Positions 1 through 6,274 of a stretch of 9,234 nucleotides of DNA are shown here, in pieces. Numbering within the stretch: position 1 is the stretch's first letter; the number at the start of each line of letters is the position of its first letter. The translations under genes and the position numbers were made by a program. The notes beneath the pieces were generated by a model, which ran no database searches, was not told where the DNA came from, and saw only the letters and a list, made by a program, of their open reading frames with translations. The DNA is from JAJPJX01 sp964568355 (GTDB taxonomy: Bacteria > Acidobacteriota > Terriglobia > Bryobacterales > Bryobacteraceae): positions 1 through 9,234 of the forward strand of contig CAZMRK010000175.1 in assembly GCA_964568355.1 (NCBI GenBank), given 5' to 3'.

Positions 1-758
1 TAGCCGCACAGTATGCGGAGAAATCGCCTTCGGCGGCGTGCCAGCATCCATACCCCAAATATACCGGCGGGTATGAGGGAGATGGAACAGGGTTCAGGTG
101 TTGGAGTCGTGTAAACAAGGTTATCGATCGCAACCGTCACAAACGGCAACGGGCTCATCTGGGAGCCGCCCGGCGGGAGTGCATAGATTCCGAGGTCGTC
201 GATGCCCGCCCCAATCACGTACATCCCAATGAATGTCGGACCTGTATACACGAAAGACAGTTGGTTTAGATCCGCAGGCCATCCGGAGGGCGTTATATAG
301 ACTGTGTCGCCGACGGCCGGGCCGAAAAAGTCGAACCCAATGCCTTTAATCGGGTGCGTACCATATAGTCGGGTTGGAGGGGCGAACGGCAGAACGCTCA
401 TACCAAAGCCCCGGCTGGCAAGACCCTGTCCCCCAAATGGCGAGTCTACCCACTGGGGCTCCCTGTCGATAACGTAAATAGACTCCGGGCTGCTCCGGCC
501 TGGGGCAACGATCGCAAACATCAGGTCAGATGTAACCTGCCATTGGTAATACCCGCCCTCTTCTTCTGGCAGCCCGCAGCAGTTGTAGGCAACCGGAACG
601 AACACCTCATCACCCGGTTCGGAGGCGAAGCGCCCCAACTCGAACTGTGTTACGAGAAAGGAGTCCCGGTCGAAAAAGAAGTTCACCGAGGCTGGCGAAG
701 CTGGACCTGCTCCATACAGCGACAGAGCGGAGGCCATGACAAAAAGCCTGGCCCGCAT
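1..758 (-). CDS. PEP-CTERM sorting-domain surface protein, 3' end cut by window edge
   Basis: Reading the minus strand from the ATG at 758 gives 252 open codons plus two bases (TA) at the left edge, so the stop or last residues lie just outside. Residues 1-23 form a signal peptide (basic MRAR, then a hydrophobic stretch, likely cleavage near SPA/S). The middle is a secreted domain rich in beta-prone, aromatic and glycine residues that I cannot assign to a family. The C-terminus is diagnostic: a DNLVYT segment, then PEP at residues 221-223, a hydrophobic helix at about 226-240, and five consecutive arginines at 241-245. In known PEP-CTERM proteins an exosortase cleaves at this tail during export to the surface or extracellular matrix; no exosortase gene is in the window. 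An in-frame TGA lies 8 codons upstream, making 758 the first possible start. Third codon positions are less GC-rich than in neighbouring genes (hand count about 60-65% against about 80% in a stretch of the PHP gene). Its molecular role is unknown. Confidence 0.85.
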   Translation of the reverse strand, partial: MRARLFVMASALSLYGAGPASPASVNFFFDRDSFLVTQFELGRFASEPGDEVFVPVAYNCCGLPEEEGGYYQWQVTSDLMFAIVAPGRSSPESIYVIDREPQWVDSPFGGQGLASRGFGMSVLPFAPPTRLYGTHPIKGIGFDFFGPAVGDTVYITPSGWPADLNQLSFVYTGPTFIGMYVIGAGIDDLGIYALPPGGSQMSPLPFVTVAIDNLVYTTPTPEPCSISLIPAGIFGVWMLARRRRRFLRILCG

Positions 759-764
759 GGCGCG

Positions 765-793
765 ATAGTACTCCCGCGATCACACCTGGTCAA
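765..793 (-). promoter_or_regulatory. Candidate sigma-70 promoter for the PEP-CTERM gene, possibly leaderless
   Basis: In the 72-base gap between the FG-GAP stop and the PEP-CTERM ATG, the minus strand has TTGACC (793-788, 5 of 6 to the -35 consensus), a 17-base spacer, and TACTAT (770-765, 4 of 6 to the -10 consensus). The -10 box ends six bases before the ATG at 758, so a start about seven bases downstream would give an mRNA with essentially no leader. A GGGAG lies 12 bases before the ATG, inside the spacer, and could act as a distant ribosome binding site on a read-through transcript. Seen by eye only; such matches also arise by chance. Confidence 0.4.
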
Positions 794-830
794 TCCCGAA
801 GGCCCGCACAAAAGCTCGGTTTGTATCCTT

Positions 831-2012
831 TCACTCCAATCGGATCCACCCGAATTCGTTGGAATCAAAAAAGGCCACCGCCAGGCGGGAGCTCATCCAT
901 TGCACCGAGCGCGGTCCCTTGCCCGGAAAAGCCAGCATCTTCGGGGATCGAAAGGTCTTTCCGTACGCTGCGCTTCCCGTGCCTTCCCACAGGACCACTT
1001 TGCTCGAGACGTGGCAGGCCGCGGCCAGGTCCGGAATCCCGTCGCCGTTCCAGTCCGCCACCAGCACATCGCGGATCTCATCGGCGGTCATCTCTCCCTT
1101 CTTCGGCGTCCCTGGATGGTAGCTGCCGATGATCCGGAAGCCGCCCGGCTCGTTATGAAAGACCGCTACATTGTCCGAAGGTCCCCGATTACCCACCACC
1201 AGGTCCACCCGGCCGTCGCGATCCACATCCGCCGCCTTCAAATGGTAGGGCGTGCTGCCGTGGCTATAGAAATTCTGCTGCACCCGGAAACCGCCGCGCC
1301 CGTCGCCTTTCCACACTTGTACCTGGTTGCTCGAATAGAGCGTCACCGCCAGGTCCGGCTTGCCGTCGCCATCGAAATCGGCGATGGCGATATCCCGCGG
1401 ACCTGGCGGAAGCGGAAACCGCTGTTGCCGGAACTGCCGCCCGCCCTGGTTCAGAAAAACGACGAAGAAGTCGCTCGACCATGCCACCGCGGCCATATCC
1501 AGCCGGCCGTCCCGATTGAGATCGGCCATCGCCACCGACGTCAGCCCTGGCGTCGGATAGACCGGGTTACCGGCCGCATCCAGGCTGTTGTCATAGCGGA
1601 ACGGAGCGCCCTCGACGCTCACCGAAACCGCTTCGTCCAAGGCCCGTGCCGGATCCTTCGCCCCGTAGAGAATCGAAAGATCGCGGCCATCATTGGCCTG
1701 GAAATTGGTGACGGCCACATCCGGGCGCCCGTCACCGTCCAGATCGCCGATCGCCGCCGAATACGGTCCGAAGCCGACGCGAAAATCGTGCCGCTCCACC
1801 GGTTCGGCGCTACCCTTGGTCAGATATACCGTCAGCACATCGTTCGCGGGCCGCGCCGCCTTGGGAGAGAGCAGTTCGCCGCGGCACGGCAGCACGGCGT
1901 CCGGCTGGCCGTCCCCATTCAGATCTCCGGCCGCCACAAAATACGGCTCCGAAGAGGTCGGGCGAAAGCCGCTCAGCATCAGCAAACCGAAAATAATAAG
2001 TTTCACGGACAT
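831..2012 (-). CDS. Secreted FG-GAP/VCBS-type calcium-binding beta-propeller protein
   Basis: This 393-residue protein begins with a short signal peptide (hydrophobic LIIFGLLMLSGF, residues 5-16; no lipobox cysteine seen). It carries six calcium-loop motifs of the D-x-(N/D)-x-D-G-x-x-D type: DLNGDGQPD at 30, DLDGDGRPD at 90, DLNRDGRLD at 164, DFDGDGKPD at 212, DVDRDGRVD at 262 and DWNGDGIPD at 320. Each sits in an AxAD...LAVxxxxxxxVxVW-like strand pattern, as in integrin-alpha-like FG-GAP repeats. Residues 367-393 resemble a seventh blade lacking the calcium loop, so a seven-bladed propeller filling nearly the whole mature protein is likely. There is no C-terminal sorting domain. The ATG lies two bases after the receptor's stop codon, and the only Shine-Dalgarno-like bases (AAGG) abut it, so translation probably depends on ribosomes finishing the receptor. 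Such proteins are extracytoplasmic and bind proteins or glycans; the ligand here is unknown. A role as partner of the receptor is inferred from coupling. Confidence 0.88.
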   Translation of the reverse strand: MSVKLIIFGLLMLSGFRPTSSEPYFVAAGDLNGDGQPDAVLPCRGELLSPKAARPANDVLTVYLTKGSAEPVERHDFRVGFGPYSAAIGDLDGDGRPDVAVTNFQANDGRDLSILYGAKDPARALDEAVSVSVEGAPFRYDNSLDAAGNPVYPTPGLTSVAMADLNRDGRLDMAAVAWSSDFFVVFLNQGGRQFRQQRFPLPPGPRDIAIADFDGDGKPDLAVTLYSSNQVQVWKGDGRGGFRVQQNFYSHGSTPYHLKAADVDRDGRVDLVVGNRGPSDNVAVFHNEPGGFRIIGSYHPGTPKKGEMTADEIRDVLVADWNGDGIPDLAAACHVSSKVVLWEGTGSAAYGKTFRSPKMLAFPGKGPRSVQWMSSRLAVAFFDSNEFGWIRLE

Positions 2013-2014
2013 CC

Positions 2015-5000
2015 TTAGAAGCTGGCTCGCAGCGCGAACTGAATCTGCCGCGCCGCGCGTGATGAAGTAATCTGCCCAAAATTGGGATTACCCAGAAAAT
2101 CGTTGGGCGGGCCCAGATTGACGTTGTTCAACGCATTATAGAACTCCGCCCGGAACTCCAGCGCGGTCCGCTCGCGCAAAGCGAACGATTTGCTGATCGT
2201 GCCGTCCAGGTTCACCAGGCCGGGCGCCCGCAAGACGTTGCGGCCGGAATTCCCGAGCTGGTAATCGGCGGGATTGGTGAACGCGGTGGTATCGAACCAG
2301 CGGGCGGCGCTGCGCTCATCTGACGGCAGACTGCCGTCTTTGATCCGGTCCGGCCGGTTCTGGTTGTTGAAACTGAATACTCGCGTGCTCTGCGTACGCG
2401 CGTCTACCGGGAATCCGGTCTGCCAGGTAACGATGCCGGCTAGGTTCCAGCCCCCCAGGAACGCATTCACCAGCGGGGACGGCCGCCAGTGCCGCCCTTT
2501 CCCTACCGGTATTTCATAGACCCACGAACTGATCACGCGGTGGGTGGTGTCAAAGGTGGAAGGACCGTATTCGCGGGAAATATCGTAGCTGTCAATCGGA
2601 GCGGTCGAGATTCCCAGATAGCCCGCTGCGAAATCTCCCGGTGAGTTGTCCAGCGACTTGGAGAAGGTATAGCCCAGCGTGCCCGTCAGCCCATAGCTGT
2701 AGCGCTTGGTGACTTCGATTGTGCCCGCGTGGTAGTTGGAGATCGCTCCGCCGCCCCACCCCCAGATGTTGCCGAAATACGGTACGGGCCGCGCATTCTG
2801 GCCTTTTCCGTAATCGGCCGGATTCTGAATCTGGTTTTCCAGCAGGAACAAAGTCAGATTCCGGCCGCGGGCGCCCGCATATCCAACCTCCAGCTTCACG
2901 TCTTTCGGCAGCACCTTCTCCACCGAGAGATTCCATTGCAGGCTGGTCTGCGTGCGGTCGTCTTCGAAGCGATGCCGCGGCGCCAGCCCGGAGATCTGCC
3001 CGCTGCTATAGGACGGAATGCCGGTGGAAAGCCGCGCCACCGGGGTTACCGAATCGGGCACGATCAAAAACGTCTCGATGAAATTCGGGGGATTGAACCC
3101 CAGCCGCACGAACGTGCCGCCGCCGGTGATGCTGCGGTATACGCCGAAGCCGCCGCGCACCACCAGGTTTGGCTGCACCTGGTAAGCGAAGCCGAAACGC
3201 GGCGAAAAGTCCAGCTTGTTGGTGCGCGTCAGCGCCCGGGAAGAGCCCGGTTGAAACAAGCGGGCCCGGTCCTCTGGAGAGAACGGCAACAGGCCGATGT
3301 CGTTCTGCACCGATTGGGAGATTTGGCCGTCGGCGGTGGCCAGCCGGAACTCTCCCAGCGGATTCGCGATGTTGGGATTCGACTGCCGGTCGTACTTGTC
3401 GACGGTTGGCGTGAACAGTTCGTAGCGCACTCCCAGGTTAAGCGTCAGATGGGAATTCACGCGGAATTCATCCTGCACGAAGCTTCCGAGCAGCCACTGC
3501 CGCCCATAGATCGGATTGAACTGCGTATCGAGCTGGATGGATTGCGGATATCCCAGCAGCAGGTCGGCGATCGCGTCACCCGTATTGGCTACCCCCGGAT
3601 TGGAAGAGAAGATCGACCCGAAGCGGATCTGGCCGAACGGCACGAAGGATCCGAAAACCGCGTCCTGCAGCCGGCGCACATCCAGTCCGGCTTTCCAGGT
3701 GTGCCGGCCTCTTACCGATGTCAGGTTATCCGACCATTCGAAAATATTCTCGGAGGAAAGCAGAAAATTGCTGCCGCTGCCCAGGTCCGTATAGCCGGTC
3801 TGGATCGAAGGGAAACTGGAGAACTCTTTGCTCGGACTGGTGCCCATCAGCCCGATATTGCCTGCCGGGTCGGTGCCGAAATTCAATGGCACCTGCCGCA
3901 CCCGGATCCGGTTGAAACCAGCACGGAACTCGTTGAGCGTGTTCGGGCTCAGATTCCGCACATACTCGATCATGGCGTTATGCGGGTACTGCTGGGAGGG
4001 AGCGTTACCGTCGAAAGCCTTGGGTAGCACGTTCGTCGGCTTTGTCGAACTGGGCGAATAGGTGTAGCGGAAGGCCAGCCGGTCCCTCTCCGTTACATAG
4101 TAGTCTCCGCGCCCGCTGTACTGGTCATAGTTCGAGCCGTTAGGCGCCTGCGTGCGATAGGTGGTCGCGCCGATATTGGCGATGGGCCAGGCCTGCATCG
4201 CAATCTTCTGGCCCACCGGGTCCATGGACGATACCGGAATCTGGTTGCCGGGAAACGGGCTGCGGACATAGCCGTTTCCGGAAGGCCTGGTGGAGACGGG
4301 ATCGAAGATCGGGGCGGCATTGCGGAAATCGCCCGAGCGCAGCGCTGTCGCCGGCACGGTCACATTGGCAGCGTTCGAGGACCACACCCGCGCCCCTTCA
4401 TAGGTACCGAAGAAGAACAACTTGTTTTTCCTGATCGCCCCGCCCAGCGAGCCGCCGAACTGATTCTGCACGTAAAACGGGCTGGCCACCGCCGAGAAGG
4501 CGTTGCGCGCATTCAGGTGCTGGTTGCGATGGTATTCGAACAGACTGCCGTGGTACTCGTTGGTTCCGGACTTGGTCAGAATCGAGACCACCGCCCCCAG
4601 ATTCCTGCCGTATTCCGCCGAGGGCGAACTGCTTAGTACACGCACTTCCTGAATGCCTTCGAGCGACGGCCGGACGCTGTCGCGATTGAAGTAAATGGTA
4701 TTGTTGTCTACTCCATCGATCGAGATACTAACGGCGTTGTATTTGGTTCCACCCAGCACGGTGCCCACGCCGCTCCGCGTATCCAGGTCGAACGTCCGGG
4801 TATTCACTCCCAGGTTTAGCACGCCCTGGTAGCTGCGCGAAATCATGGGCAGCGATCCGATTCTCCGCGTGTCCACCGTCTGCCCGACCTCGTTGTTGGT
4901 GGTATTGAGCAGCGGCACATCGCCCACCACGCTGACGCTCTGGTTCAGCGATTCGGTAGTTAGGGCGACATCCAGGCGCGCCCGGACCGCCGCCACCGCC

Positions 5001-5290
5001 ACGATTCCGGTCTGGAGATAGGCTGCAAAGCCGGGCTTTTGGACCTCCAGCCGGTACCGGCCGGCCAGCAGGTGGCTGAGCACGTAGTACCCCTGGCCGT
5101 TGGTTTTGGTTCCGTACTGCGATCCGCGATCCAGCGATACCGCGGTCACGGCCGCATCCGGAACGGCTGCGCCCGAAGGATCGGAAACCACACCGTCAAT
5201 TTCGGCTGTGGTCAACGACTGTGCCCGCAGGCTGGCCGACAGGCCTGCGAGCAGACACACGAATAGCGCGATACTCCAATGGCGATTCAT
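2015..5290 (-). CDS. Oar-like TonB-dependent outer-membrane receptor with N-terminal carboxypeptidase-regulatory-like domain
   Basis: I start this 1,091-residue protein at the ATG at 5290, which follows a strong AGGAG and opens a classic signal peptide (MNRHW, hydrophobic core, cleavage near LRA/Q, residue 23-24). The frame extends 36 codons further to an ATG at 5398, but that would lie inside the IclR gene and bury the signal peptide. Residues about 27-115 are a carboxypeptidase-regulatory/CnaB-like domain (GVVSDPSGAAVPDAAV; TNGQGYYVLSHLLAGRYRLEV). Residues about 120-245 are the plug, with IDGVDNN and SAEYGRNLGAVVSILTKSGT. The rest is a large beta-barrel, with many Y/F/R-rich strands, ending in ALRASF with the terminal phenylalanine used by the barrel-assembly machinery. 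Proteins of this family are TonB-ExbBD-powered importers or Oar-type surface proteins; in Acidobacteriota they occur in many paralogues and are thought to take up carbohydrate or other large substrates. The substrate cannot be read from sequence. It is the second gene of an apparent operon, 19 bases after the IclR gene and two before the propeller gene. Confidence 0.92.
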   Translation of the reverse strand: MNRHWSIALFVCLLAGLSASLRAQSLTTAEIDGVVSDPSGAAVPDAAVTAVSLDRGSQYGTKTNGQGYYVLSHLLAGRYRLEVQKPGFAAYLQTGIVAVAAVRARLDVALTTESLNQSVSVVGDVPLLNTTNNEVGQTVDTRRIGSLPMISRSYQGVLNLGVNTRTFDLDTRSGVGTVLGGTKYNAVSISIDGVDNNTIYFNRDSVRPSLEGIQEVRVLSSSPSAEYGRNLGAVVSILTKSGTNEYHGSLFEYHRNQHLNARNAFSAVASPFYVQNQFGGSLGGAIRKNKLFFFGTYEGARVWSSNAANVTVPATALRSGDFRNAAPIFDPVSTRPSGNGYVRSPFPGNQIPVSSMDPVGQKIAMQAWPIANIGATTYRTQAPNGSNYDQYSGRGDYYVTERDRLAFRYTYSPSSTKPTNVLPKAFDGNAPSQQYPHNAMIEYVRNLSPNTLNEFRAGFNRIRVRQVPLNFGTDPAGNIGLMGTSPSKEFSSFPSIQTGYTDLGSGSNFLLSSENIFEWSDNLTSVRGRHTWKAGLDVRRLQDAVFGSFVPFGQIRFGSIFSSNPGVANTGDAIADLLLGYPQSIQLDTQFNPIYGRQWLLGSFVQDEFRVNSHLTLNLGVRYELFTPTVDKYDRQSNPNIANPLGEFRLATADGQISQSVQNDIGLLPFSPEDRARLFQPGSSRALTRTNKLDFSPRFGFAYQVQPNLVVRGGFGVYRSITGGGTFVRLGFNPPNFIETFLIVPDSVTPVARLSTGIPSYSSGQISGLAPRHRFEDDRTQTSLQWNLSVEKVLPKDVKLEVGYAGARGRNLTLFLLENQIQNPADYGKGQNARPVPYFGNIWGWGGGAISNYHAGTIEVTKRYSYGLTGTLGYTFSKSLDNSPGDFAAGYLGISTAPIDSYDISREYGPSTFDTTHRVISSWVYEIPVGKGRHWRPSPLVNAFLGGWNLAGIVTWQTGFPVDARTQSTRVFSFNNQNRPDRIKDGSLPSDERSAARWFDTTAFTNPADYQLGNSGRNVLRAPGLVNLDGTISKSFALRERTALEFRAEFYNALNNVNLGPPNDFLGNPNFGQITSSRAARQIQFALRASF

Positions 5291-5295
5291 CTTCT

Positions 5296-5300
5296 CTCCT
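5296..5300 (-). promoter_or_regulatory. Ribosome binding site that fixes the receptor start
   Basis: On the minus strand AGGAG (5300-5296) lies five bases before the ATG at 5290, within the 19-base gap after the IclR stop codon. It is the strongest Shine-Dalgarno match noted in the window and decides for 5290 over the in-frame ATG at 5398. Confidence 0.85.
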
Positions 5301-5309
5301 ATGGATTGC

Positions 5310-6173
5310 TTATGAAATGCGAGCCGAAATCCGTTTTGCGGATTTCGCCGGGAATGCCGGCGCCGCGTTTCTGGGCAGCGTGCCCGGCTCGGCGGCAAAG
5401 CCGACCAGGCGGCTGCTCAACTCGGCGCCCACGATCTTCATCTCCTCCACGACGTTGGACAGCAGTCCTTCCGTCACCCGCGAAACCGGGACGCTGATGC
5501 CGAGCGAGCCGAGCACCGGACCGTCGCTGCCCGCAAAATATGGTACGGCGACGCAGACGCAGCCCTCGACGGTCTCTTCCCAGTTGATGGCATATCCCTG
5601 CTCGCGAATCTGCTGTAGCGCGGCGGGCAGGCGTGCGGGATCGGTGTCGGTTTTGCAGGTCACGCGCGGGAAGCCGGTCTCCCGCAGAATGCCCTCCAGG
5701 CACTCCGGTGCCAGATAGGCCGCGACGGAGCGGCCTTGCGCGGAGGCGTGCAGGTAGCAGGTCTCTCCCAGGTCCACCACCACGCGCAGAGGATGCGTGC
5801 CCTCGATCGCGTCCACCAGGATCACCTGTTGTTTGCGGTAAAGCCCCAGGTACACGCTTTCGTGAAACCGTTCGTGCAGACGGACCAGGAGGCTGCGCGT
5901 CAGCTCGTTCAGCCGGTTGCGCGCCGCCACATTACGGCTAAGCTGCAGCGCGCGCATGCCCAGCCGGAACCGGACATCCGGTCCCACGCGCTCGACGTAG
6001 CCCAGGTTCTCCCAGGTCAGCAGCACCCGATACACCGAGCTCTTCGGCTGGCCCGTCTCCCGGGCAAGCTGCGGCAGCGTGAACGGAGCGGAGTGCCGGG
6101 AGAGCACTTCCAGTACCTGGATTGCTTTTTCCACCACCTCGATCGATCCTGGCTGTTTCATGGAGTGAGACAT
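5310..6173 (-). CDS. IclR-family transcriptional regulator
   Basis: This 287-residue protein has the two-domain layout of IclR regulators. Residues about 10-72 form the winged helix-turn-helix: VEKAIQVLEVLS, then LPQLARETGQPKSSVYRVLLTWENLGYV with the recognition helix near 43-54. Residues about 85-265 form the effector-binding domain, with LHASAQGRSVAAYL at 141-154, GYAINWEETVEGCVCVAVPYF at 193-213 and GSLGISVP at 222-229, matching conserved positions of the family. Such proteins bind palindromic DNA as dimers or tetramers and respond to small molecules, often aromatic or organic acids or sugar derivatives; the effector here is unknown. A tail of about 25 residues rich in Ala, Pro, Lys and Arg follows the domain and is not typical. 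The start could be the ATG at 6173 or the one at 6161 (residue 5); neither has a strong Shine-Dalgarno sequence. An inverted repeat over the start suggests autoregulation. It is the first gene of the receptor operon and divergent from the PHP gene. Confidence 0.92.
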   Translation of the reverse strand: MSHSMKQPGSIEVVEKAIQVLEVLSRHSAPFTLPQLARETGQPKSSVYRVLLTWENLGYVERVGPDVRFRLGMRALQLSRNVAARNRLNELTRSLLVRLHERFHESVYLGLYRKQQVILVDAIEGTHPLRVVVDLGETCYLHASAQGRSVAAYLAPECLEGILRETGFPRVTCKTDTDPARLPAALQQIREQGYAINWEETVEGCVCVAVPYFAGSDGPVLGSLGISVPVSRVTEGLLSNVVEEMKIVGAELSSRLVGFAAEPGTLPRNAAPAFPAKSAKRISARIS

Positions 6174-6182
6174 ATCTCACTC
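6163..6182 (-). promoter_or_regulatory. 20-bp inverted repeat over the IclR start codon, candidate autoregulatory operator or hairpin
   Basis: Two perfect 8-bp arms, GAGTGAGA and TCTCACTC, flank the four bases TATG, which contain the IclR ATG at 6173-6171. As DNA it has the size and symmetry expected of an IclR dimer site, and autorepression is common in this family. As RNA it would form an 8-bp stem with the start codon in the loop. The alternative start at 6161 lies just downstream of the repeat. The symmetry is seen directly; function is inferred. Confidence 0.6.
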
Positions 6183-6274
6183 AGAGTCTAGGGAAGGACT
6201 GTGACACGTTCATGACGGGGCGGAAAAAAATGGCCTTCACCGCTCTGTGACCGGTCGTTGATACACTCAGGGGT
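6174..6274. promoter_or_regulatory. Divergent control region between the IclR operon and the PHP gene
   Basis: This 101-base gap must hold promoters for both directions. On the plus strand TACACT (6262-6267, 4 of 6 to the -10 consensus) ends seven bases before the PHP ATG, with no convincing -35, so a leaderless transcript is possible; AGGGG (6269-6273) is too close to the ATG for a normal ribosome binding site. On the minus strand TAGACT (6190-6185) is a weak -10 candidate. CACTCAG occurs twice in the same orientation: at 6178-6184, overlapping the outer arm of the IclR palindrome, and at 6264-6270, beside the PHP start. A perfect 8-bp palindrome GACCGGTC is at 6249-6256. No promoter here is certain. 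Confidence 0.45.

Noticed and set aside
1264..2012. Internal DNA repeats in the FG-GAP gene
   Set aside because: The repetition is at protein level (calcium loops of a propeller), not a mobile or non-coding repeat.
543..2018. 491-codon open frame on the plus strand
   Set aside because: It lies antisense to the FG-GAP gene and crosses into the PEP-CTERM gene. Its sequence is the complement of repeated calcium-loop codons, low in complexity, with no recognisable domain; long antisense frames are expected in high-GC DNA.
2729..4027. 432-codon open frame on the plus strand
   Set aside because: Entirely antisense to the TonB receptor barrel; rich in Arg, Gln, His and Ile without motif, signal peptide or ribosome binding site.
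5291..5398. 36-codon N-terminal extension of the receptor to an ATG at 5398
   Set aside because: It overlaps the IclR 3' end, is arginine-rich and would bury the signal peptide; the AGGAG before 5290 marks the real start.
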